Source: Clostridia bacterium (GTDB lineage Bacteria; Bacillota_A; Clostridia; Christensenellales; Aristaeellaceae). From it: a stretch of DNA of 35,702 bases. Numbering within the stretch: position 1 is the first letter of the stretch; each line of letters begins with the position of its first letter. Made by a program: the position numbers and the translations under genes. Where the stretch lies: contig JAFXSH010000134.1 in the NCBI GenBank assembly GCA_017525805.1, positions 1 to 35,702 on the forward strand. The letters are read 5' to 3'. Positions 30,309-35,702 of the stretch are shown here, piece by piece. Under the pieces are notes generated by a model. It did no database searches and was not told where the DNA came from. It saw only the letters and a program-made list of their open reading frames with translations.

Positions 30309-30841
30309 TTATACCGGCGCGTTCCTCCGCCCGGCCAAATAGGCTTTCAGTTTTTTCTGGGCCACGACGCGGTAGGCGGGGGCGTAGGCCAAACGGTAGG
30401 TGACGCTGTGATGCAGCGCCGGGCAGGAATCGGGATATCGGGCTAAAAATACATCCAAATCGATGGCGTCAAAAGGCGTTTCCTCCTCCTCCGCTAACTT
30501 TGCAGGGCGCGGAGGCTCTGGCGGAAACGCTTTTTGTCACCTTCCGTACTTTGGGCCGTTTCCACGAACAGGAGGTTGATGTCCTCCGCCGGGATGCCTT
30601 TTTCCCGGCAGGGACGCAGATTCAGGCGGCACAAGCCATTGCCGATGCTTTCATACAGGGCTTCCCCCGCGGGGCCCGCTGGCAGCCCGTCCATTTCTGC
30701 TTTCAAGGAGGACAGGCTTTTTCTCTCGTCCCTGATCATGTGCTCCGGGCCGAATTCCTGCTGGTAAATCAGCTTGACCGCGTCCTGGGGTTCCATCTTC
30801 GGGTACTGGGCAAAATGCTGCAATAAAACGTCCTCAAGCAC
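30309..30841 (-). pseudogene. Small conserved-type gene broken by a one-base frameshift
   Basis: Two overlapping frames together form one protein of about 177 aa. The first (to a stop at 30494) reads PQDAVKLIYQQEFGPEHMI and ends SLRALQS. The second reads KLAEEEETPFDAIDLDVFL and continues HHSVTYRLAYAPAYRVV to a stop at 30309. Adding one A in the AAA run at 30499-30501 joins them as ALQKLAEEEE, so a single base is missing (the total length is two more than a multiple of three). I recall similar uncharacterised Clostridia proteins with the combined ends, but the function is unknown. The best start is GTG 30841, with GGAGGAAGG upstream, overlapping the end of truA. A real mutation or a sequencing error is possible. 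Confidence 0.75.
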
Positions 30842-31616
30842 GGCTTCCTTCCTCCCGCTCAAAATCGTATTCCACCCGCGTCAATTCCAGCCCGCAGGCG
30901 GGGGCGGTCACACCCAAATCCAGGCGGTTTTTGCTTTCAATGGCCCGGGCCATGCAGCCTACGTCCAGCCTGCCGTGGCCCACGTCGATGAGCGTGCCCG
31001 CGATGATGCGCACCATGTTGTACAGAAAACCGTTGCCGTGCACCCGCAGGGTGATTTCCTCCCCGTTCCGGGCGATGTCAAAAAAATCGATGGTGCGCAC
31101 GGTGGTTTTGGCCTGGCCCCCGGCGGCGGCGAATGCCGCGAAATCGTGGGTGCCGATGAGCGCCCCGGCGCAGTGGCGCATAGCTTCGATATCCAGCGTC
31201 ACCGGCACGTGGGCGGTGCAGTTCCTAAGGATGGCGCTGGCGTGGGGGGCATTGTGGATGCGGTAGGTGTACATTTTGCCGGCGGCCATAAAACGCGCGT
31301 GAAAATCGTCCTGAACCTGCCGCGTTTCCGTCACCCGGACATCCTCCGGCAGATACCGGTTCAGCACGAAGGGGTATTTCTCCGGCGGGATGGAGGCGCA
31401 CACGTCCACGTGGGCCCGCTGGCCCAAGGCGTGCACCCCCGCGTCCGTGCGGCTGGCCCCCGTGACCCGGGAAAAGCGGCCCAGGGCCTTTTCCAGGGCA
31501 TCTTCCAGGGCCTGCTGGATGCTGGGCCCGTTTTCCTGGTACTGCCAGCCCACGTAATTGGTGCCGTCGTAGCTGACCGTCAGCAGCAGCCGCATGGGCC
31601 GCGCGTTGTTTCCCAT
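30834..31616 (-). CDS. truA: tRNA pseudouridine synthase A
   Basis: Forms pseudouridine at positions 38-40 of the tRNA anticodon arm. 260 aa. The catalytic motif GASRTDAGVHA holds the nucleophile Asp58. Also typical are YDGTNYVGWQ at the N-terminus, FHARF, YRIHN and GNGFLYNMVRIIAGTL in the second half. The start is ATG 31616, with GAGGGG about eight bases upstream, though an internal ATG (31595, MRLLLTVSYDG) is possible. It lies 21 bases after the endonuclease-IV-like gene and its 3' end overlaps the frameshifted small gene. Confidence 0.96.
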   Translation of the reverse strand: MGNNARPMRLLLTVSYDGTNYVGWQYQENGPSIQQALEDALEKALGRFSRVTGASRTDAGVHALGQRAHVDVCASIPPEKYPFVLNRYLPEDVRVTETRQVQDDFHARFMAAGKMYTYRIHNAPHASAILRNCTAHVPVTLDIEAMRHCAGALIGTHDFAAFAAAGGQAKTTVRTIDFFDIARNGEEITLRVHGNGFLYNMVRIIAGTLIDVGHGRLDVGCMARAIESKNRLDLGVTAPACGLELTRVEYDFEREEGSRA

Positions 31617-31637
31617 CCTTTTTCCCCTCTCATAGCC

Positions 31638-32492
31638 TCAATCGGACGGCAGGTTTTCATACATTTCCATCATGGCTTTCGCGTCCTCGGCCATGGTGCC
31701 TTTGCACTCGCAGATGACGCGGGGCTGATAGCCCCTTTCTTTCAGCAGCGGGGCCAGGTGCTGGAACCGGGGACCGTAGGCTTCCTCCGCGAAGGTGCGG
31801 TGGCGCTTTTCCCCGGCGGCGGTATATTCGATGGTGGAAAAATGAATGTGCATTTCATGGGCGCGTTCCGGCCCCAGGGCGCTTTCGACGGCATCCAGCA
31901 CGGCGGCAAAGTCCTCGGTTTTATTCAGCGCGCCGCGACCCAAGGCGTGCAGGTGGGCGAAATCCACGCAGGGGATCAGCCTTTCGTCCAATTGGCAGAA
32001 GGAAAGGGTTTCCCGCAAATCGCCGATTTGACTGACGCGGCCCATGGTCTCCGGGCACAGGTGAACGTGGGATAAGCCCATATCGTCCAGCCGCGTGTAC
32101 GCTTCCTTGATCCCTTGACGGCAGTTGTCGATGGCTTCCTCCCGTTTCAGCTTCATCACCGCCCCCACGTGCACCACCACCCGGTCGCCGCCAAGGCGGC
32201 TGACAAGCCGGGCGCTATCCGTGATGTAGCGGAAGGAGGCTTCCCGCTTTTGCTGGTCGGGATTGGCTAAATTGATAAAATATGGCGCGTGGGCGCTGAC
32301 GGTGATATCGTTTTCCCGGGCGTGCCCGGCGATCTTTTCCGCCGCTTCCTCCGACAGGTTCACCCCGCGCCCGAAGGAATACTCATAGGCGGAAAGACCC
32401 ATGCCCCGCAGCCATCCGGGGGCCTGCCAGCTGGCCTTGTAGCCCTGGGCGTAAAAGGATTCGGAATTGCCCGCCGGGCCGAAACGGATCAT
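31638..32492 (-). CDS. Endonuclease IV-like TIM-barrel protein
   Basis: 284 aa, AP_endonuc_2 (PF01261) superfamily. Metal-ligand positions known from endonuclease IV are present in order: SAHAPYFINLANP (His), VVHVGA (His), CPETMG (Glu), CVDFAHLHA (Asp and His), HIHFS (His) and CECKG near the end (Glu). This set of strand-end residues fits the trinuclear zinc site of deoxyribonuclease IV (nfo), which cuts DNA at abasic sites. The start MIRFGPAGNSESFYAQG is less typical of canonical Nfo, resembling the archaeal/Clostridia branch annotated as TIM-barrel endonuclease or sugar isomerase. GGAGG lies before ATG 32492. A 63-base gap separates it from the upstream phosphoesterase gene. Confidence 0.85.
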   Translation of the reverse strand: MIRFGPAGNSESFYAQGYKASWQAPGWLRGMGLSAYEYSFGRGVNLSEEAAEKIAGHARENDITVSAHAPYFINLANPDQQKREASFRYITDSARLVSRLGGDRVVVHVGAVMKLKREEAIDNCRQGIKEAYTRLDDMGLSHVHLCPETMGRVSQIGDLRETLSFCQLDERLIPCVDFAHLHALGRGALNKTEDFAAVLDAVESALGPERAHEMHIHFSTIEYTAAGEKRHRTFAEEAYGPRFQHLAPLLKERGYQPRVICECKGTMAEDAKAMMEMYENLPSD

Positions 32493-32555
32493 GCGAAACC
32501 TCCTTCGGGAGCAAAAATCTTGTGGCTTTCTTGGAAGGGGGGTGGGGGAAACTTT

Positions 32556-33284
32556 TTACGGTTTTTCCCGCCCGTTGGCCCGGGCATAAATGCCGGTCAA
32601 GATTTCCTGTTCAAAAAAGCCGGCGTTGGGCATGCCGCGTTTTCCGGCTTCCCGGGTGTCCCGGATGGCCTGGTCCCGGTCGTATGGCACGGTGACCATG
32701 GCGATGTCCAGGGGAGCGGGTTCCAGGCTGTCCGGTTCGCACCGCAGGATGGCGTACTGGGCCATGGGCACGCCCAAGCCGTTGCCCACGCTTCCGGTAT
32801 TGAACAGGATGCCCTGGGTGTTCAGCAGGCGCACACCCTGGCGGTGGCAGTCCCCGTAGCCCACCACGTCGTAGTCTGGGAGGAAATAAGGGGAAAGCAG
32901 TTCCGCGTTCTCGTGAACGCCGTAAGGCGCGGGCATGGTGGAACGGCCGTGGAACAGGCGCGTTTTCCGGCCTGAAAGGAAGCATTCGTATTCAAAGGGC
33001 CATTGCGTCAGAGCCGCCATGCGCGTATCACCCAACTGATCATAATAGAATTGATCTTTGGGGAACTGCCGTTTGCCGATGCCCTCGTCCCAATTGCCTT
33101 GCAGGATGAATTCGCATCTTTCCGCCGCCCAATCGAAGGTGCGGTCGCTGGAGGGGCCTTTGCCCACCACGTCCCCCAAGCACCAGACGCGGCGAATACC
33201 ACGGGCGCGGATGTCTCGGTCTACCGCCTCCGTGGCGGGCCAGTTGCCGTGCAGGTCAGCCACCAGGGCGATTTCCGTCATCAT
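32556..33284 (-). CDS. YfcE/MJ0936-type metallophosphoesterase
   Basis: 242 aa, calcineurin-like phosphoesterase. Metal-binding motifs are in order: LVADLHGNW (D-x-H), CLGDVVGKGP (GDxxG), LQGNWDEG (GNWD), LFHGR (H) and GYGDCHRQG (GDCH in place of the usual GHTH), then INTGSVG-like FNTGSVGNGLG. Family members hydrolyse phosphodiesters or phosphomonoesters. The substrate is not deducible. ATG 33284 overlaps the amidotransferase stop as ATGA, followed by a second ATG. GGGAG is upstream. The longer frame beginning at 33359 would lie inside the upstream gene and is rejected. Confidence 0.88.
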   Translation of the reverse strand: MMTEIALVADLHGNWPATEAVDRDIRARGIRRVWCLGDVVGKGPSSDRTFDWAAERCEFILQGNWDEGIGKRQFPKDQFYYDQLGDTRMAALTQWPFEYECFLSGRKTRLFHGRSTMPAPYGVHENAELLSPYFLPDYDVVGYGDCHRQGVRLLNTQGILFNTGSVGNGLGVPMAQYAILRCEPDSLEPAPLDIAMVTVPYDRDQAIRDTREAGKRGMPNAGFFEQEILTGIYARANGREKP

Positions 33285-33976
33285 GTACAGGCTCCCACAA
33301 AAGCGTTGAACAGGGCCTGGGCCTCCGGGTAACGGTCGCTCAGGGATTCGGGATGCCACTGGATGCCCAGCACGAATTTCTTCCCCGGCAGTTCCACGCC
33401 CTCGATCAGCCCGTCCGGCGCGTGGGCGATAACTTTTAATCCTGGCCCCGGAGTTTTCACGGCCTGGTGATGGCGGCTGTTCACCTGAAACCGGGTCAGA
33501 CCCGTGATCCTGTGCAGCAGGGAGCCTTCCTCCACGGCCATGTCGTGCACTTTATCCCGAGGCGTATCGTACTGGGGGTGCTTGAGTTCGGGTCCGAACT
33601 GCTCGGCCACATCCTGGTACATGTTGCCGCCTAAGACGCAGGACAGAACCTGATGCCCCCGGCAGATGGCCAAAATGGGCTTATCCATTTCCAGCGCTAT
33701 GCGGCACAGGGGAAACTCGAACCGGTCCCGGTCCGGGGCCGTTTCGCCGCAGCAGGGCAGCTTTTCTTCCCCGTACATGTCCGGCCCCACGTCGGCCCCG
33801 CCGGTGAGCAGCAGGCCGTCCATCCGGCAGAGCATTTCCCGCATCACGGCTTCATCCTCCGTCAGGGGCAGCAGCACGGGCAGCGCCCCCGCCCGGAATA
33901 CCGCGTCCACATAATCCTGGTTCACAGTTATATTTCCTTTCTCGGTGAGAGAAGGAGTCACGCCGATCATAACCAT
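33281..33976 (-). CDS. Class I glutamine amidotransferase, PuuD type
   Basis: 231 aa, Peptidase_C26 family (gamma-glutamyl-gamma-aminobutyrate hydrolase-like). The catalytic triad is visible: the nucleophile elbow AICRGHQ (Cys105) and WHPE near the C-terminus (His208, Glu210). LLLTGGADVGPDMYGEE is the typical oxyanion-region segment, and NSRHHQAV is the family's second histidine motif. Such enzymes release glutamate from gamma-glutamyl amides, for example in putrescine breakdown. The substrate here is uncertain because no other putrescine genes are nearby. AGGAGG lies before ATG 33976, and a promoter at 34006-34034 makes it the first gene of this operon. Confidence 0.9.
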   Translation of the reverse strand: MVMIGVTPSLTEKGNITVNQDYVDAVFRAGALPVLLPLTEDEAVMREMLCRMDGLLLTGGADVGPDMYGEEKLPCCGETAPDRDRFEFPLCRIALEMDKPILAICRGHQVLSCVLGGNMYQDVAEQFGPELKHPQYDTPRDKVHDMAVEEGSLLHRITGLTRFQVNSRHHQAVKTPGPGLKVIAHAPDGLIEGVELPGKKFVLGIQWHPESLSDRYPEAQALFNAFVGACT

Positions 33977-34005
33977 GGGAAATACCTCCTTTGATTCCGG
34001 CTTTC

Positions 34006-34034
34006 ATCATAGCCCCGGCAGGCGAAAAAGTCAA
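34006..34034 (-). promoter_or_regulatory. Promoter of the amidotransferase-truA operon
   Basis: TTGACT (34029-34034) and TATGAT (34006-34011) on the minus strand, 17-base spacer, one mismatch each from consensus. Confidence 0.72.
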
Positions 34035-34132
34035 GGTGGCAAAAGACGATTGCGGCAGGGGTTTTCCGGCGATACCGTCTTTTTGGAGGCTTCACTAGAA
34101 GATGTGGGTAAATTGTCGAGGACAAACTTATG

Positions 34133-34284
34133 ATTTGCACGGGTTTACATGGAGTAGACATATGTGATAGCCTGTCTGGCGAGCCAGCCATCATTTCCCG
34201 CCTATACGGATGGCGGGAATAAATGCTGGCTCGTCAGCTGGCGTACATCACATGGGTCAGAGGCTCCATGTCAACCCTGCAAAT
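34133..34284. repeat. 150-base imperfect palindrome (MITE or structured RNA)
   Basis: The only long gene-free stretch with a structure (33977-34361). ATTTGCA (34133-34139) and the following GGGTTTACATGGA pair with TCCATGTCAACCCTGCAAAT (34265-34284), with one bulge and one mismatch. ATGTGAT (34062-34068 region: 34162-34168) pairs with ATCACAT (34247-34253). GGCGAGCCAGC (34178-34188) pairs with GCTGGCTCGTC (34225-34235), and TTCCCGCC pairs with GGCGGGAA around a nine-base apical loop near 34203-34211. The whole folds into one long hairpin on either strand. Mismatches are scattered as in an old inverted repeat. No ORF with a ribosome site lies inside. Next to it is a small palindrome TTGTC-GAG-GACAA (34113-34125). 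Confidence 0.7.
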
Positions 34285-34361
34285 TCTTTTATTTCCTTAC
34301 TTCTACGGTTTATGCCACCCACACTTTCTAGGGAAGAGCCTCTTTTTGTTCATGGAAGCGA

Positions 34362-35207
34362 TCACCGGAGCGTTTCTTTTTGCCGATAGGTTTTCCCGGC
34401 AAACCAGGGTTTCGTCCGGCTGTTGGTCTGGTAGGTAAACGCGGTGGGACGGTTCATCAGGATATGGGAAAAATAGAGGAACGAAATGAATTCGATGTAA
34501 GCCTTTCCCTGATAAATGGTCTTGTTCTGAGCGCCGGCGGCAAAGCGGGCTTTATCAATAAAATTGATGCTCAGCAGCCGCTCGATGATGCGTTCGGCTT
34601 CTTCCTGTGAAACAGAAAGGTTTTCCGCCAGGGCTTCCGCGTCAAAATAGGTGTAGCTTTCCGATACGATATAGTACATGGCCCGGAGAACATTGGGATA
34701 AGCCAGCGTCTCATACAGACGAACGAATGCTTCATCGTAGGGCGCGGCGCTTTCGTAGCCGTCTTTGGGTTCGGGGATCAGCAGGAAATACGGCTGTTTT
34801 TCATGCAGCCTGGCCTGAAAAAAGCCTTCATTCAGCGTGGCTTCCGTGCAGGCTTTTTCATCAACGTCGGCAAAGAGTATTTCATTGTATTGCTTCACCC
34901 GGAGGATGGACGCGCCGCACACCTGTCCGATGCGGTACAGCTCCCGCATGGTGTCTTCCCAGGGCACTTCCTTCATGTGCCGCAGGAATTGGTCGTAAAA
35001 GCTCAATTCTTCTTTCTTCCGCCCGAAAAGGGCGTCGATGGTCACGCCCAGGGCATCCGCGACGGCGGGCAGCAGCGCCGCGTCCGGCAGGCCGCCCTGC
35101 TCCCATTTGCTCACCGCCTGGGGCGATACGCCCACGGTTGCGGCTAATTCCTCCTGTTTCATATTTTTGGCTTTGCGCAGGGATTTGAGATCGAATGTGC
35201 TGTCCAT
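34362..35207 (-). CDS. XRE-family transcriptional regulator with a large C-terminal domain
   Basis: 281 aa. Residues 7-62 form a Cro/cI-type helix-turn-helix: LRKAKNMKQEELAATVGVSP, then QAVSKWEQGGLPD and ALGVTIDALFG. The remaining 215 residues hold no family I can name. A segment near residue 190 (AEALAENLSVSQEEAERIIERLL) resembles a second winged-helix-like unit. The cytoplasmic C-terminal part may sense a ligand. The start ATG 35207 is chosen because AGGAGG lies seven bases upstream. A longer open frame to 35414 crosses the promoter and palindromic sites. The upstream region has a good promoter and two inverted repeats, suggesting self-regulation. Confidence 0.85.
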   Translation of the reverse strand: MDSTFDLKSLRKAKNMKQEELAATVGVSPQAVSKWEQGGLPDAALLPAVADALGVTIDALFGRKKEELSFYDQFLRHMKEVPWEDTMRELYRIGQVCGASILRVKQYNEILFADVDEKACTEATLNEGFFQARLHEKQPYFLLIPEPKDGYESAAPYDEAFVRLYETLAYPNVLRAMYYIVSESYTYFDAEALAENLSVSQEEAERIIERLLSINFIDKARFAAGAQNKTIYQGKAYIEFISFLYFSHILMNRPTAFTYQTNSRTKPWFAGKTYRQKETLR

Positions 35208-35246
35208 GGATGGACCTCCTTTTTCGTTTTCTGCCGCGGCAATCGC

Positions 35247-35275
35247 ATTGTAGCATGAACCGGCGGTTGTTTCAA
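35247..35275 (-). promoter_or_regulatory. Promoter of the XRE regulator
   Basis: TTGAAA (35270-35275) and TACAAT (35247-35252) on the minus strand, 17-base spacer. The palindrome GTTG-TTT-CAAC (35266-35276) covers the -35 and could be a repressor site. Confidence 0.72.
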
Positions 35276-35295
35276 CGGAGCTATTCTCTGGAAAA

Positions 35296-35310
35296 ACAAC
35301 CTGTGGTTGT
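35296..35310. promoter_or_regulatory. Palindromic operator candidate
   Basis: ACAACC-TGT-GGTTGT is a perfect 6-3-6 inverted repeat about 20 bases upstream of the -35 of the XRE promoter. Its half-site GGTTGT is repeated at 35265-35270. Likely binding site of the adjacent XRE regulator. This is inference. Confidence 0.5.
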
Positions 35311-35356
35311 CTGAACGGCACACAAACAATAAACGTTTGTTTTGGATGGAAAGATG

Positions 35357-35384
35357 AAAAAACGCCGCTGGCAATGCAGCGGCG
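35357..35384 (-). terminator. Rho-independent terminator downstream of glnQ
   Basis: On the minus strand CGCCGCT-GCATTGCC-AGCGGCG is followed by six U residues (35357-35362). It ends transcription coming from the glnQ-like gene before the XRE promoter. Confidence 0.85.
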
Positions 35385-35395
35385 GCGGGAGGAAG

Positions 35396-35421
35396 ACAAA
35401 AGGGCAGTCCACAAGACTGCC
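35396..35421 (-). terminator. First of two tandem terminators after glnQ
   Basis: GGCAGT-CTTGTGG-ACTGCC on the minus strand, followed by CUUUUGU, lies 14 bases after the glnQ stop. It is weaker than the second hairpin at 35357-35384. Confidence 0.65.
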
Positions 35422-35435
35422 GAAAACAGTATGCA

Positions 35436-35612
35436 TTATAAAACCTTATTCAGGAAGTCCTTGGTTCTCTGCTGCGTCGGATGGGAGAAAATGTCGTTGG
35501 GCGTGCCCTCCTCCACGATCTGGCCCTCGTCCATGAACAGCACCCGGTCGGCCACTTCTCTTGCGAAGCCCATTTCGTGGGTGACCACCACCATGGTCAT
35601 GCCCACATGCTC
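35436..35612 (-). CDS. glnQ: Polar amino acid ABC transporter ATPase, C-terminal fragment
   Basis: The last 58 codons of a GlnQ/HisP-type ATPase: [20 protein letters not shown] contains the switch histidine (TH-EM), followed by [15 protein letters not shown] and a C-terminus typical of the family ([10 protein letters not shown]). It energises uptake of glutamine or other polar amino acids. Walker A, signature and Walker B lie beyond the break. At about 35607-35612 the sequence changes to a gyrase fragment on the opposite strand, so the gene is cut off artificially or by rearrangement. Two terminators follow the stop. Confidence 0.9.
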   Translation of the reverse strand, partial: EHVGMTMVVVTHEMGFAREVADRVLFMDEGQIVEEGTPNDIFSHPTQQRTKDFLNKVL

Positions 35613-35702
35613 GCTAACGCCGAGATAAGGACTCTCATCACCGCGATTGGCTGTGGCTTCGGCGAGGAGTGGGATGTCTCAAAGGCGCGCTACCACAAGA
35701 TC
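35607..35702 (+). CDS. gyrB: DNA gyrase/topoisomerase IV B-subunit fragment
   Basis: The 32 codons to the window end read [19 protein letters not shown], then [13 protein letters not shown]. This is the highly conserved TOPRIM-proximal segment of GyrB (or ParE) just before the DADVDG metal site. It is internal to the gene: the ATPase and transducer domains should precede it but do not, and the initial ATG is merely an internal Met-Leu. It overlaps the glnQ fragment by six bases on the opposite strand. Probably a misjoined read end. Confidence 0.85.
   Translation, partial: MLANAEIRTLITAIGCGFGEEWDVSKARYHKI

Noticed and set aside
30774..32075. A 433-aa plus-strand open frame
   Set aside because: It is antisense to truA and the endonuclease-IV-like gene, which have clear catalytic motifs. 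It has no ribosome site or recognisable domain.
33285..33359. N-terminal extension of the metallophosphoesterase
   Set aside because: It lies within the amidotransferase coding region, is Pro/Gly/Arg-rich, and a well-placed ATGA start at 33284 exists.

Overview
The window looks like a contig from a GC-rich (roughly 55-60%) Bacillota/Clostridia genome, probably a gut or rumen lineage near Christensenellales. The clues are the Firmicutes order mutS-mutL-miaA with miaB and a YlbF-type gene close by, strong AGGAGG ribosome sites, frequent TTG/GTG starts, Bmp/YufOPQ-type nucleoside ABC genes and a BspA-like repeat protein. The genus is not determined. Nearly all genes lie on the minus strand. The one confident complete plus-strand gene is at 29215-30303.

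Left edge (1-855): the end of an IS5-family element abuts a small peptide gene with a double-glycine-type leader. A second candidate of the same type lies upstream, and both sit downstream of a near-perfect sigma-A promoter (TTGACA-16-TATAAT) at the end of miaA. The first 125 bases do not match the transposase and may be a different sequence joined at the contig end.

Region 852-15986 is a long minus-strand gene series. It holds a radical-SAM pair (TIGR03960/DUF2344), RNase G (short form), miaB, GNAT, a P-loop kinase, a YlbF-like protein with a cysteine tail, a PAP2 phosphatase and mutS. A four-gene accessory cassette follows (DUF3791, DUF3990, a small ORF, a secreted leucine-rich-repeat protein), then mutL and miaA. 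The cassette splits the usually adjacent mismatch-repair pair. A promoter at 15958-15986 starts the series.

Region 16022-20484 is a second minus-strand unit: a TraB/GumN-like secreted protein, class II galT, a membrane protein and a DUF1972 glycosyltransferase, closed by a strong stem-loop.

Region 20561-29052 holds two nucleoside-type ABC importers in tandem. The upstream one (bmpA, ATPase, two permeases) is canonical, with its own promoter and terminator. The downstream copy has its own promoter but no binding protein, and its ATPase has lost most catalytic motifs in the first nucleotide-binding half. It is the most unusual full-length system here.

Region 29146-34034 has a divergent LOR/SDH-type gene (arginine/ornithine metabolism family) and a minus-strand operon of a class I glutamine amidotransferase, metallophosphoesterase, endonuclease IV-like barrel protein, truA and a frameshifted small gene. 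A 150-base imperfect palindrome occupies 34133-34284. An XRE-family regulator with probable autoregulatory sites follows. The window ends in a glnQ-type ATPase fragment that switches abruptly, through about six shared bases, into a gyrB/parE fragment on the opposite strand. This is probably an assembly chimera.
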